DNA of 64,000 bases from Paramacrobiotus metropolitanus (GCF_019649055.1 NW_026570299.1:434001-498000), one strand, 5' to 3'. Shown: positions 33,828-46,458, counted from the first letter of the stretch. The notes: generated by a model from the sequence alone, not told the origin. Numbers and translations are program-made.

Positions 33828-36230
33828 TTAAACATTGAAAAAACATCCAAAATTATTAGCGTCTTTCGTGAATTTAGTACGTGCGTTAAATGTACCCAAA
33901 ACAGCTGCTGCATTCCCTCTGACTACAGCTAAACTTAAACGTTGTCTCAAAAAGGCTGTAGATCGAGGCTCTCCGGTAATGACACGAATCGTGCGGCCGA
34001 CGAAACGGATTACCTCCGAGAAAGCCAATCCAAATGTCCCAAGTGTCAGGACGGCCAGAGCGTAGAAAAGATATCCCAAATCCTCGACGAAGGCGTATTT
34101 CCGGTGCTTGTAGTCTTCTGCCATCTGCGCTACACTTCCGGCTTTCAAAGAACTAGCGTGCACGTGAGAGACGGCTACAGTGTCCCAGCACGTTGCATCC
34201 CACACAACCGCCTTCCCATCGCGTACAGGAATCAAAGTCATACCATCGGGACGTTTGTTTTCTTTATCTGACAGGCCCGACGGTTCGGACTGACAAGGGT
34301 AACCCGCAGTCTCCAAGGAGCGTTTAACTTCGTTGTTCAATTCGGTATGACGTGACCATCTCCCCTTGCTGCTTGAACAGGAGAGACCGTGATGGCCATT
34401 TACTTCCACGAGGCTTCCGCAATTCGCGCAGTGATGCTCTTCTACCACGGGAAGTCCAAATCGAAGGGCGACACCCACTCTGACTTCCTCGTCTCGTAGG
34501 AGTGTATGCAGACTTGGTGCTGGAAGGGCATTTATCCATGCGCCGGATTCTCGATGAAGGGCGGCAAGGAGCACTGCTTTGTCCGTTTCGTTCGAGGCAG
34601 CCGACTTCAGCGACAAAACGACCAAGTCTATAGCTGGACGATCCCAAGTATGCTGAAACATCCTACAGTCTTCGGCTGGAGGTTCACAATTAGTTCCTTC
34701 TACCCACTGCTGAACAACTGGATCGATGAGAGCTGCCGTAGTGGACTCGTAGATTTTCGAAACCAACGACACTACCGAATACGCCGATGCCAAAAAGGCA
34801 GGAAAAACTAGCGATTTAGTAGTCCGTAGTCCCAATCCACCATCCCTTACTGGCAGCGTCATTTGGCTCCACTGACGATCATTAACCCGCACATTCAGGA
34901 TTAATTGTATGCCGGTACGTACGCATTCGTCCATGACATCAATAAGGGCCAAATGCTCGTAGCATCTAGCTGTACGAAAACCATACAGCAACTTTGGGAT
35001 CAGCAGGCAGTTTTTCAGCAGGTATAGACTGATGTGTGCGGGTATTTCTTTTAAACGGCCAAGGAAATCTTTCAGTTGAATTGATTTGCTGCGTAGAAGC
35101 TTTTCACAAGCTGCTGACGTTAACGGCGCTCCCAGCAACACAAGATCTTCTTCCTTGGTGGCATGCATTGCTGGCCAGACATCGAGCACCATCTGTACGG
35201 CGTGCATGCGATCCGCGGAAAAACGTCCCACACCGTATAATTCACATTTATCTGGATTCAACTCCAGACCCATCTTAAAACCAGGAGTAATGATGAGTCG
35301 AATAGCCGCGATCACTTTTTCCGCATGTCCAGCTAGCGTTACATCGTCAAAAAAACCCACAGATACTTCACACGGCCGATCTGAATAGAGTGGAAATGTT
35401 GCCAAGCTGTAGCCAAAAGGACCATTCGGGTCACCTTGCTGCACTCCCGTCTCTGAAGACAGCTGAGATTCACCGCAGGATAGGTAGGACGGATATCGGT
35501 AACACTGCCAAAAATACCGGTAGTAGGCTGGAAATCTAGATTTAACAGCGGCAAGAAGGACATCACCGCGTATTGTGTTGAAAGCATTACGAAGATCCAG
35601 CTTAACAATCACCCGAGCGTCAGTGTGATCAGTCTCCATGTAGCTTCGCACTGCATGCACCGCCGCTTCGGCTCCTCCTCGAACCCCAAAGCCAACTTGC
35701 GAAGGGCTGAACAATGCAGCTGCTTCATCCGCACATCGCTTGCTAACAATCTTGGACCACAATCTTCGGAAGGTGTCACCAATAGCTATCGGCCGTACAC
35801 CGCCGTCCTTTTTCGCTAGTGGGACCAGATTTGCCCCGAACAGAAATGGCCTGATATCTTCGGGCACATCTCTACGCAGCACCATAGTGGCCAAATCCGA
35901 AAGCCCTGTACAGAGCTCGCTTTGTGTGTCGTCCTTTCGGCCAAGGAGATCTTTAAGGTGCTGTGGCCGGAGGCCAAAAACTCCTCCGGCTGATCCGGGC
36001 GGGAAACTAAATACCGCTGCCATGAGTTCCGCTGGCGAAACAGCATGAGTCTGTATAGTCTCCTCAGGTGGCGGGGGGAACAGGCAATCATCTGGTGCAG
36101 GAGGATGTTTAGCGCGAAGTGACTCCACTGTACGGGCATCCAACTCTGCGAGCTTGTCCTCCGCAAGTAGTACTCGTATAGCCCCTTTAACATTACCATC
36201 CTGCATCATAGATATTACCTGGGAGCGCAA
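33828..36230 (-). mobile_element. R2-type non-LTR retrotransposon: reverse transcriptase plus restriction-like endonuclease
   Basis: An 800-residue open frame. Residues about 60-350 form a reverse transcriptase: FLFGANLVPLAKKDGGVRPIAIG, VKLDLRNAFNTI, GVQQGDPNGPFGYSLA, and the active site GFFDDV in place of the usual YxDD. Near residue 605 is a zinc knuckle, CANCG..NGHHGLSC (CCHC). It is followed by a restriction-like endonuclease signature, KRPDG...VVWDATCWD, the arrangement of the R2/NeSL/CRE superclade. The frame opens at a TTG with no ATG start. Upstream, 36675-36493 in another frame reads KTFTQGAGLKLHVRAC, matching the tail of an N-terminal C2H2/C2HC finger, with CPHCP just before it one base out of frame. 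So the 5' part is frameshifted, while the RT and nuclease are intact in sequence. No 28S rDNA lies beside it. Confidence 0.88.
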
Positions 36231-36239
36231 TCGGTCGGG

Positions 36240-36690
36240 CTTAGGGTTTGCTTTTTTTCCCCTGTTCCCGGCGGGGTACCGTTTGGCGCTTTTCCAGGGA
36301 CAAATCAGCCAAGTTTTTTCTCACAACTGATGCAAGGGACTCTTTCCGTAGGGACCTTGCCGGGGGGAGCGACAGAGCAGATGGTGCGAACAGCAACAGA
36401 GCGGTCCAGCTCGCTGAATTATTGGTGCGCACGCAGTCCCGGACGAGTTCCGACAGTGTTCGAGCGCACTGGTGCCGTACTGCTTTGGGAATTCATTTGG
36501 GGATGTGATAGCGGCCTCCTTCAAGAAAAGAAAGCAGGGGATGCTTCTGGGGACCTCGAGGAGGGACTTGTGGAGGAAGAGTGGACGAGGAACCCGAGGC
36601 CTGCTTCTGGGAACATGCTCGCACGTGTAGCTTCAGGCCAGCGCCCTGTGTAAAAGTCTTGGGCAATGTGGGCATGGCTGATCACGAACC
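36240..36690 (-). pseudogene. Frameshifted N-terminal zinc-finger region of the retrotransposon
   Basis: Two overlapping open pieces (36675-36493 and 36432-36241) precede the main frame. The first carries the KTFTQGAGLKLHVRAC finger end; the CPHCP that should precede it is in the adjacent frame, consistent with a one-base indel near 36675. The second is basic at its end (EKRQTVPRREQGKKSK). Together they look like the DNA-binding N-terminus of the element. Confidence 0.5.
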
Positions 36691-36869
36691 ATTGTCAAAA
36701 CCGAAAGTAGACCCACCTAATGCGTCATGAAGAAGGCAGGATGCCTCAGAGGATCAGTCTGCCGCGAGCAGCATCCCGTTCCGTGGCACTTTCCCTCTCC
36801 GTGGTACGGTGCCACGGTTAGATCACTCCGAAGCCACCCTCGCAGTTAACAGGAAAAAAAATCGTCTGT

Positions 36870-38030
36870 TAACCCGTCGGGAAATTTGACGCCAGTTAAA
36901 ACCAACAGTCCAGAAGATAGAACATTCAAAACTGTCAACAGTCAACTTAACAGGTTAACAGACGCGTTGCCCCATACAGCAAAAGTTTCACAAGACAACG
37001 GAACGAAATTACAACGATCAACAACTGACTCGTATTTTTCACCAACGCTTGTTCGGCTACCGCACGTGCACTTTCGAAGTCGCTTCGATGTAAGAATCGC
37101 ACATGGTATCGCGACACGTGACATGTTACACCAGCGGTGCATTCTGTGCATTCTCCAGAGTTCTGCTATAGAGATCTGTAAAGCTTTACGGCAAACTAAC
37201 ACTATATAAAGTATAAAGAAGAGCAAACCAACCCTGTTCTTTGGTGTTGCATTTCCGAAAGTCAGGTCCCAACTTTAAGCATAAAAGAGACAGCAGTTGG
37301 CCATGGTAAGAGAGACAGCATATACGGAGAAAATAGGATGGATGACGTTTGAAAATTTTTTCTTTGCAACGCTCACCCACGGACTCAGTTCATTCCGGAG
37401 AGGTGGAAATTTCTTGAGTCTCATGCTGAATGGCAAATGCGTAGTCGTTTAGAAGTGCATAGGCAATTGGGTATTGGATATCTGATATGTGGGTATCTCA
37501 ATTAACAGCAAACCTTTTATCAGTTTTGCAATGTTAGCACTTTTTCTGAACATTTGACTTTCAAAATTGAATTGATATTTATTTTTGGACAACAGTACAA
37601 TCTTCTTTGCTGCGTCAACTGGATGCAGGTTATACAAATATATAAAATCTTCTGAAGAATTTCCTCGGTTTTATTGAACCCCCTTTGTGACATCCCGAAA
37701 TGATTCCGTGATGCGTGGGTGGTATAAGCAACGGTCTTATTAGGTAAACTCAAGGCTCCTTTTGCATTGCGTGTGAAATTCCAACAAATAATACAACTCC
37801 ATTAGACGGTGATTACGAACACTTTTTTACATAACAATCTGATTAGCCTCATCAAGGGCTTCCTAATACTCAGACCGGATGTACCAATTATCACCGGTCT
37901 GCGGCATCGTTGTAATCCAGACACAGCAGCTCCCGTTTTAAACTATCCCGAGCGGTTTCTCCGTTTACATTATTGCAAAGCACTTCTTCTTCTGAACTGT
38001 ACCAAATTTAAAAAAAATATTTTCCTGCCG
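36870..38030. other. Intergenic, no gene seen
   Basis: AT-rich spacer before the next receptor. No exon, repeat family or RNA gene supported. Short open frames here show no conserved motif. Confidence 0.45.
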
Positions 38031-38035
38031 CAAAT

Positions 38036-39365
38036 ATGCTGAACAACACTACGGAATTCATCCCAAATACCACACTGCTGGAGCAACCATCATGGTCCTA
38101 TATGAAGATCATCCGCACGACATTCTGCGCCGCTCATCTCCTGCTCAACACGTCCATGCTGCTGACCTTCTTCGTCCGCCGCAATTTACGAACGTCCTTC
38201 ACGGTGTACATCATGTGTCTGCTCTTCAGTAACATCGTTTACGCCGGTGCCGAACATCCCTTCGAAATTCTCTTCCAAACTTACAAATCATCATGGATGT
38301 GGCCCAGTTTATGCGGCTTCTATTTGTACCTGTTCTGGGTGTGGTGCGGCGTGCCCATGCACATCCATATGCTCATCACTATCAACCGTATCTGGGCCAT
38401 CGCCATGCCGCACACCTACAGAAAATACCACACCATGAAGATGGCGTTTGTGCTGTGCGGATTGACCACGTTGTATGTGCATACTGTGGCGTTGCCGTTG
38501 ATCGTGTTGGACCAGTGGAAGTATGCGGTGTCCGTGAAGGAGAAAGGCTGCACGTTGAATTTCAGTGTGGCGCTGGTGGATGATTATACAACCGGGGTGC
38601 AGATCCTGATATTCGATGTGCCCATTGTCGTGGTGGTGCTGTCCTATCCGTTCTTGTTGTACAAGCAGACGAAGCGGAGTAAGCGTAAATGGCTGGACGA
38701 GATGACCAAGTCGGTGGTCAACCGGGTGCAGCCAAGCACGCGCCTTTCTGGTGGAGCTCAATCGGGAGCCACCGAAACTGCTGTTAATAAGGTACAGTTA
38801 GTGGCCTTATTGATTTTGCAGCACAAGTATGCTGCTGCTTTTTTTAAGAAAAACAATATAAAATGCTCTGGTGAAAGCAACAAACGGAAATAATACAGTT
38901 TCAGTTTTTTGGTTTCACCAAGGGCATATTTCACTTTTTTTTGTAAAGGAAAGCAGCATTACAGAAGGAAAATAAGGTTGTGGCTGAATTATTGTAATAA
39001 CTTGATCTGTATAATTATTTTAGCAACAGTTTCAAAAACTTGTTTAGTAACAAAAGATATACATATGTCTCCGATTTTAGGCGCCCCAAGAAAAGGCCCC
39101 AAAGAAAGAGTCAGCGCGCCCATTCTTAGTGTTGACCTTACTGACCACCAGCGTCTTCTTGCTATGGACCCCGAATCAGACATACTGGACCGTAGTGTGT
39201 TTCGTCCCGCCCACCTGGGATGCCCATGCCGTGCCCATTCGTAACATCGTCTCTGCGATGGGCGCCTTCCAACCCGTGCTGGATCCGGTATTATTTGCTC
39301 TTAGCCTGCAGAGCTTCCGTACCGGGATTAGCCGGTTTTTCCGTGCGTGCCAAGGAAACGCATAG
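38036..39365 (+). CDS. Two-exon rhodopsin-type GPCR
   Basis: Exon 1 38036-38791 and exon 2 39081-39365, phase 0 (AAG|GTACAG; TTTTAG acceptor), about 346 residues. N-terminal glycosylation sites NNTT and NTT. Helices: VRRNLRTSFTVYIMCLLFSN (TM2 region), LITINRIWAIAMPHTY after TM3, VALPLIVLDQW (TM4), VPIVVVVLSYPFLLYKQ (TM5). The third loop is long and ends before the intron. Exon 2 has RPFLVLTLLTTSVFLLWTP (TM6, LWTP instead of CWTP) and PVLDPVLFALSL (TM7). No lesion seen. It is the parent type of the fragment at 26532-26643. Ligand unknown. Confidence 0.87.
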
Positions 39366-39436
39366 AAAACGTGAAGAAATGACAAAATACGCTTTAAAAA
39401 TCTAATCTGCTCTGTAAAACACGTGAAGTTCATATC

Positions 39437-39513
39437 TGTAAATCTCATCGATCCCTAAGAATTTATTATTTATATATGACAGATGATAATTTCGTTGGGA
39501 TCGATGAGATTTA
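39437..39513. repeat. Inverted repeat downstream of GPCR
   Basis: GTAAATCTCATCGATCCC (39437) is exactly complementary to GGGATCGATGAGATTTAC ending at 39513, with a loop of about 41 bases. It lies 75 bp past the receptor stop codon and could fold in the 3' untranslated region. Confidence 0.7.
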
Positions 39514-39599
39514 CTGATAACCGTTTTCGGCGGCACGAGAATGTTACGAGAAAGCAGGACCGATGTGATAGTATGCCGGCTCTGTGGATGTTCTAAGAA

Positions 39600-41870
39600 T
39601 CCAGTTTCTTTATCCATCTTTCTTCCGGTTCTCTGATTCTACCGTTCTTATTCTACCGTTAACTTGTAAAACAACAGGAACAGTTCGTCACGATTTCGAC
39701 CGCGATTGGCACGGTCAACAATAAAATCATATTTTGTGGTCCACAGGCCACAAATTTCTACCGATTGTACATACATACTAGTTATAGACTATACAGGTTT
39801 GTACAAGTAGCATTGTTCTGTGTTTAAGTTTAATTTTTTAACGTGTCCGCACAGAATTTGAGTTAGACCCAATCCGAGAGTGGAGACACGTCTTAAGAAA
39901 AACATAAACAGAAGAACGTTAAATAAATAAAGACGAACAGAGAAACAGACAAACAAAAATAAAGACAAACAAGCATCCAAATTTCGAGCAACAGCACATG
40001 ATCAGCATATTAAAACACCAAACTTTCATGACTCGTAAAACTCAAAACTGTTTTAAGTCTAGTCAAACTCGCATAAGCTTCTCTAAGAGGCTTCTAATTG
40101 TTCTGGATGTTGTACATTTGCGCTTATAATATTCGAGGAAATGTATTTTCACTTTGTAATTTACGTATCTGTAATATTAGTATCTGTATTTCTCTGCCAG
40201 ACTTCCGCAAGTCTTTCAGTTGGCAGCACCATTAACCTCGAGTAATAATTGTAAGAACGTGCGGTGGTTCACGGGTAACACAGTTATGTGACAGATATCT
40301 GATATACCGAACAAAGCGACCTTTATCAAAAACTTTGTAATCCAGAATCCAACACCGCACGTTGAACCTGTTAGAAACCACATAGCAATTAGATATTACA
40401 TATCGAATAGCTGATACGTACGGATGATCATGACGAAACTTGCACGGGATTTTGTTCATAGTGCCTCAATGGCGTTGTCACGTCAGTACTTTTTCTAGCA
40501 TTTTGATTCCTACAATACTGATATTTGATTCCGGCATTGTTAGCATCACTATCGTGTTTCGATTAATACCTAGTACAGTGAAGAAGGAATCGACGTAATC
40601 TGAGCCTGTAAATCGCGTGCTAATTATTACTCCCACCAGCCGATAGTCAGCGGGTATGCTCGCCAAATAAGGTAGCATTTTTTTTCGATCCGGTGTCGGC
40701 ACCCAGCTTGTACCAGCGTCTCGTCCAGATTTCTCGAATTAATATGGTGCTTGACACGATTATCGAGGATCCTCTCACGGGCCACCCGATAGCTTGATCC
40801 TTCATTACGGTTGAAATGGCTTTACGACCCGGCGTTATAATCGCACGCAGACTGATCGGCTTGATCAAGTACAACCGGCTCACGTGATAACCGTTAAATA
40901 TTCTTTTGACAAAGCATTATCGTTAGATTCTTCCTTCCGGGCTCAATTCCTCGTCCGAGACCGGAATGAAATGTCACAAATTCTGCCGTAGCCATATAAA
41001 GCTCAACATCTGACGAATCACGAAACGTTCTATCAGAGAATGTTCTAAGCAAATTTAGTCTGCCAGCACTAAGCGGCACTTAGAATATTCTTCCGTAGTA
41101 AAGAAAATAATTTGCAATGCATACCGCTTACATACTGTCAGCAGGGAGAACCTACAATGTACAGATGAAGAAAGTGATTGTCAATTTACCTATAGATGTT
41201 TGGATAAGAAAATTAATCCCGATCAGATCCTGCTTTGATTAAATTCATCAGTAATTAATTATGTTTTAATTTCCTATCATTCAGCCCTATAGCAGCCTAG
41301 TGAGCCATGGCAGTATGTAAAGTGATGCTTGTCATTGTACGGTAGCATGTAGCGTACTGGGGCATTAAATTTAATAGAAGTATTCCAGATACAGAGACAT
41401 TCTGAATTCTCTTTATGAACTGGGATCGATTCTGAAGAGGCAGTAGCACTTTCAGCATAACACAAAGCCAAAGGGCATCTGAAGAGGCTGCCGAAGAATA
41501 GACTTATTTTGCCGGCAGTGCAGAAACGACCATGCGCTCTTTTCATCTACGGTTATATAAATTTGCTCGGTACTCCATCGGAATATTTTGACGCAATAGG
41601 CATCTTGATCTCTGCAACAATGCACCACGCTGCACTCTTTGATCTCGAAGCACAATGCGCAAAATTCCGTCTCGCCGACGTAACGTCCCTACAGAAATTT
41701 AAAGTTACTCAGCGTTTATTTTACTGCTTATTTTACTGCCAAGCTGTATGTTACGCCGCTATGGTTCCCTAATAACAAAACGAAGCACAATTTCCGGTTG
41801 GGAACATCGCAGGTGAAAGAATATCTTTCCTGTATCCACCGGATCAAAGGTGACAATTAACAGAATACAT
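39600..41870. other. Intergenic, no gene supported
   Basis: Two minus-strand open frames at 40883-40478 overlap at a run of eight A and could be one broken reading frame, but I find no domain or relative. A further minus frame at 41079-40894 ends just upstream. No mobile element ends seen. Confidence 0.4.
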
Positions 41871-41875
41871 AGAAT

Positions 41876-42176
41876 ATGAAACGAGTGCATCGGCTGAATG
41901 GGATCTACAGATACAGCCTCTTTGCGGGATCATCCATGAATGCAGAGGAAGGTGAAAGCCGGAATTCATTTTCTAAATTATGCACAATGCCGGTTCACAA
42001 AGGGATGCAAAAATCGATCGTGGCTGCGAACACAGTTACTGCATTTAAAGAGCTACTACAGCATACTGCACTCTTAATTTCAGCCGATTCGTTGTGACAA
42101 TTACAGCTATTTATTTCGGACTCAGTACCGTCCGTGATAATTAAAGTATTACAGAAACTAGCTCAATATTGTCAGA
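41876..42176. repeat. Duplicated upstream region of GPCR (unit 1)
   Basis: About 270 bp upstream of the 42177 receptor match 46156-46458 upstream of the 46459 receptor. Shared blocks include CTAAATTATGCAC, TGCCGGTTCA and AAAAATCGATC. Together with the coding similarity this marks the left part of a duplicated GPCR + X-gene unit and probably includes the promoter. Confidence 0.75.
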
Positions 42177-43754
42177 ATGGCTCATAATGCGACTAATGAA
42201 ACTTTTACCGGCATCCCTAGCGGCATCGTCTGGACCGTGCCGGCATTAACGCGCTGCAGTATGTGCGTAATCCAGACGCTCCTTAATTCGGCCATGATCA
42301 TCGCGTTCATCGTTCGCCGGGAACTCCGTACCTCCTTCACCATTTACTTGATGTTCCTCTTCTGTGCCAACATCATCTATGCCCTGGGCGAGTACCCACT
42401 GGAGGTGCTGCGCCAAGGTTTCCCAGGACGCTGGTTTCTGTCGCACGCCGCCTGCTCATTCTACATATACCAAGTCTGGGTGTTCTGTCCGGTGGCCATG
42501 CACATGCACGTTCTGATCACGCTGAACCGTCTCTGGGCGATCTCGTTCCCGGTTTCATACAAGAATATCCATTCCGAGAAGGTGGCGGTGTTGATGTGCG
42601 CGGGGATGATTGTGTACGTCCATCTGGTGTGTTTGCCGTTAGTGGTGCTGGATCTACTGTACTATCATTTGCCGGAAGAGCGCGCTGGGTGCTTGTTGAA
42701 TACTGTAGCGCAGAGTACATATACAACAGTGGTCGCCATTGTCAGCACGGATGTACCCATTGTGGTGGTGGTTGGAGCGTATCCGTTTCTGTGGTACAAA
42801 CACTTGAAGAGAAAAAAGATCGGCACAGCAAAACCGTCGCGGATGGAAATAACTCACGCTGCGGGTGCTGCAACCGGCGTTGTATCGGTTATCGAAGTAA
42901 GTGGTGTTCAGTTGTGCGCTGTTATTTTCTAAAGCTGACCTAACTTTAATTCCGAAACTTTACTGGAAAAATTTATTACTGTAATGACACAGGTTTAAGG
43001 AACGTAGGGGAGGCGTGGTCAGCGCACCCGGACCCGACGGTCTCTTTGATCTTCAAAGGGGCCGACGACTCGTGTGCGCTGCCCGGCCCCTGGAGCGTTC
43101 CTTAAACCTGTGTCATTACAGTAGTTGTAGACTATAGTACTACAATACAAAAAGTACGTAGCATGTTGACTAGCATCTGTTTTCACGTTGCAAGACTGAT
43201 ATTAGGTGGGAAAATTAATTATTTGGTTTGAAATTCCCCTTGATGATTTATCTCACCATCAGCTGAGTACTTTTAAGTAAATGCTGAACGGAGAATTTTA
43301 TTTACCGTTATTAGCCATCAGATGCCGCAAGATTATCAAGCTACTCGTATTTTTGAGGGATTCATTAGCTAATGCAGCAATCCATTATGTTTACCCGACT
43401 TTAACTGTATCGAATGTTTTGCAGACCAAGTCGGCATTTAAGAGAATCGAAGCGTCATCCTCGCGTCCTTTTGTCGTGTTGACACTTTTGACAGTCAGCG
43501 TGCTGGTGTGCTGGACGCCGGATCAGACGTCGTGGACCATCGCTTGTTTCACGGCCGTCAACGATTCTCCTGGTCTGCGTTACACAACCAGCGTCCTGTT
43601 TACCCTGCAAGCAGCACTCGATCCTATTCTGTTCGCCCTTTCCCTCAGAACCTTCCGGAAGATGTTGTCACGGCTCATCTGCTGCTGTAAAAGAGGAGGA
43701 AACGATTCGCGGCATGGGCTGAAAATGAGTTTGACGCAAAGAGATGAACAATAA
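42177..43754 (+). CDS. Two-exon rhodopsin-type GPCR, unit 1
   Basis: Exon 1 42177-42896 and exon 2 43425-43754, phase 0 (GAA|GTAAGT; TTTTGCAG), about 349 residues. Motifs as in the clade: VRRELRTSFTIYLMFLFCAN, LITLNRLWAISFPVSYK, VPIVVVVGAYPFLWYKH, then RPFVVLTLLTVSVLVCWTP and LQAALDPILFALSL. N-terminus NATN gives a glycosylation site. Very close to the receptor at 46459, with which it shares upstream DNA, intron site and a downstream X gene, so the two arose by tandem duplication. The intron carries a 147-bp MITE that the other copy lacks. No lesions. Confidence 0.88.
42977..43123. mobile_element. 147-bp MITE, 28-bp perfect inverted ends
   Basis: Begins TACTGTAATGACACAGG and ends with its exact complement CCTGTGTCATTACAGTA; the perfect arm is 28 bp. 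Inside, CAGCGCAC and GTGCGCTG pair again, so the whole element can fold on itself. It lies in the intron of the unit 1 receptor and is absent from the intron of the unit 2 copy. TA at both ends fits a TA target site. Confidence 0.85.
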
Positions 43755-44380
43755 AGATGTACTTTTACTGTAAAAGGGAGTTTGCCTTATGCTGACCTTG
43801 ACAGGAGGAACCGATCTGATCTTTCGAAGTATTTTGACAAAATGTACCTGGCGAGCCACACAGTTTTCATGCTGTCAGTGAACTTTGCATTAGTACCAGA
43901 ATTCCTTTCGCTTTGTTTGAATGTTCGCTAAAAAAGGGGAGAAAATTGACAAATTTCATTAACTTGTCTGAATCCTAAAAATGGAGGTAATTCTAATTCA
44001 GTATTGATAGTGATGTAAACATCAATGATATATTGTAAATAAATTTAGAAAAAAAAGGAGTAACACAAAAGAGCGGGCTAGAAGTGTACACTGTTTTTTC
44101 AGTTCCCCTTCTGATAAGCCAGTGAAAACTGAAATCCTTTTCGGGACACATAACTGGATGCATTAGAGATGATCGATAAGGCTGAGTTTTGATTACCGGT
44201 GATTGAGAAATGCCCAAATTGCTCACATGTTTGATAACCACCTGGGAATTGTCGTTTCTCTTAAACCACCAGCATTATGAAACCATTTTCTCCCAGCTTC
44301 CTGCCAATTTCCTCTGACTAAGCTAATGTTCGACTCTGTCCTTATTATTTTTTGGGTATATTTTTTTTCATTACTTTTAT

Positions 44381-46160
44381 ATGGATTTCCTGTGGGTTAC
44401 GATGCTGCTTTTTGTATTCTTAATCTCACCGATCGTTGATGGATTCAGTTATACGAGTACAGCGAAGCGTGCAATTGTACAAAGTAGTTAATCTTGGGAC
44501 TATCAATAACCAGAGTAATGCTGGCCATGCAGTATGTAGATTTAGGCTAAGAATGTCGCACTGCGCAGCGGATAATCTAACTGAACTGTTCCATTGCAGT
44601 AACCGGAAGTACAGGAACGAAAATATTTATACCGGAAACCGTGGCTAATATTACCGATGCCTGTGCCGTTACGGTGAAGGCCCGCGCAGCCAGTTGCGTA
44701 GAACACAAGAACAACGAATACGCCATCAACATCAAGTACGAACAGGCGCAGATTTTACACTACGTAGCTGCAGCAGTTTTTTCCTAATTTTTTCGATGCG
44801 TAATTTTTTATGGCTACGACCATATACTGCCGAGCACGCCTTTAGTTGCATTAGTTCACCTTAATCTTGACCAGTATTCACAATGGATTTATTCTATGTA
44901 TTTGAGGTTCGTATTGGACAATGTATTACAAGAATATCAGTTAACAAAAACCATAACACCATTTCCGTTCCGCTAAAAGAAAGGCAAAGTACACATCTTC
45001 CTACTCTACCCTGTCGCTGAATGTACCGAGAACCGAAACTGCATTTCCTTGAATCTCAATACCAATTCTTTGGTGTAAAAACTCTCCTGAGCGGGGGTTG
45101 CCTGTACTGTCGATAATCTTTCTCGACAGCTCTTTGAAGAATTTCTTCGTCAGTGGTCCGAACGTGCCCGTAGTTTCGAACGCCAGCGGTTGAACGATAT
45201 AACGATCTGCCAGCCCGCTATACTTTTCTAACTTCCGATTTTCGCGTATTTCCGCTGCACTTCCCGGCACCCTTGACGTCTGGGCGATGTACGTTTGGGC
45301 AAATGTGTCCACCACGGTTACATCCCTCACTAGCGGCTTTCCATTTTTCCAAGGGAATGTTGTCACTCCGGCGGGCCGCTTTCCGTCGTATCTGCCTAAA
45401 CCCGCCGGCTCAAGTGACGATGGCACTTTTGCCGAACTCAATGCGCGCTTCGTTGATTCGATCGTTCAAGACAGCGTGGCCGTGTCTTCCTTTCGCTAAC
45501 TTGCATACCAGTCCGTGGAGATCTTGACCAGAACGTACGTAACTGTATTCTGGAAGCATTCATTAAAAAAAATCTTAATTATAAAATTTAATAAACTCTT
45601 AATATCTTAATTATAAAATTAAATATCTTAACTATTAAATTAAAATAATTAATAATAAACTCCAAAATTAGTGGTAATATCATTATATTTTGTATTATTT
45701 TGATAGCTTGTTTTTTAAAAATAATTTTGTAATTCAGCGACGCATAGTACTTTAAAAGCATGTCGGATTCTTTAGTACGTCTCTTCTGAGCGCCTTTTTA
45801 TTTCCCGCTGGAGAGTTTGGTTTACCCCACGAAGGCCACGATGCAGAGATGAGCACCTACGACGGCAAAACAAGCAGCTGGAAAACGTTGGAAAAAGCTG
45901 GAGCGGTGCTCAACTGTTGCAGAATATCAATCCCTGGATTACTATACGTTCCGCTTGAGGCCGTAAATATCGACATGAGGTATGAAGTACGAAGTAGGAT
46001 AAACGATAACCTCAGCGGCATGTATCTGTTCACAGATTGCGGTGGGGAACGCAACACGTGGCGTCGTGCACTCATGGGATTCGTTAGCAACGAGCGCAGC
46101 TGTGATACGCTGGATGACCGGGTCAACTGTCTCCAAGTATCGGTGGGTTCCATGAGCTGA
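44381..46160 (+). pseudogene. X1: decayed CUB-like receptor paralogue
   Basis: Exon 1 (44381-44456) has an intact signal peptide (MDFLWVTMLLFVFLISPIVDG) and a phase 1 donor. Exon 2 (from about 44542 to 44735) aligns codon for codon with X2 but has two TAA stops. Exon 3 (about 45830) keeps MSTYDGKTSS then loses frame in the tryptophan region. Exon 4 (about 46040-46134) keeps NTWRRALMGFVSNE and LDDRVNC, then is cut off where the upstream DNA of the next receptor begins. No exon 5. A fragment of an R2-type endonuclease lies in its second intron on the other strand. Clearly dead; its relatives X2-X6 follow downstream. Confidence 0.8.
45001..45441 (-). pseudogene. Fragment of an R2-type retrotransposon (endonuclease end)
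   Basis: About 145 residues matching the C-terminal end of the element at 33828-36230: KRPAGVTTFPWKNGKPLVRD aligned with KRPDG..VVWD, then NPRSGEFLHQRIGIEIQGN aligned with EPRSTAFLRQRLSLAVVRGN and a shared VLGTF end. The catalytic aspartate of KRPDG is alanine here, so the nuclease would be inactive. It is clearly a different family from the 33.8-kb element. Typical 5'-truncated non-LTR insertion, in an intron of X1. Confidence 0.8.
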
Positions 46161-46458
46161 ATGGAATTCAGAGATACAGCCACTTTGGGGGATCAGAAGT
46201 GAGTACACAGGACGCAGAAAACCGGATTCTGTGTTCTAAATTATGCACGGTGCCGGTTCAGAAAGGGATGTAAAAATCGATCACGTCTTCAAGCGACGTT
46301 TAAAGGGCTATTACAGCATATAGCAATTGTTATTACAGCCGTTTCTCTCTGACAACTACAGCCGCTTATTTCTTATTTTATTTCTTATTTCTGACTTTGA
46401 ATCTGCAGTACTAATTATAATACAAATATTAGAGTAGGGAAAATAATTAAATATAGTC
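46156..46458. repeat. Duplicated upstream region of GPCR (unit 2)
   Basis: Second copy of the 41876-42176 block. Its left edge falls inside exon 4 of X1, so the duplication junction truncated X1. Confidence 0.75.

Noticed and set aside
36865-37210. Plus-strand open frame of 107 codons
   Set aside because: No motif, no ATG-supported start with conserved context, and no paralogue; treated as chance.
40478-40883. Two minus-strand frames meeting at a run of eight A
   Set aside because: Could be one gene with a homopolymer frameshift, but no domain or homologue could be recognised, so no gene is called.
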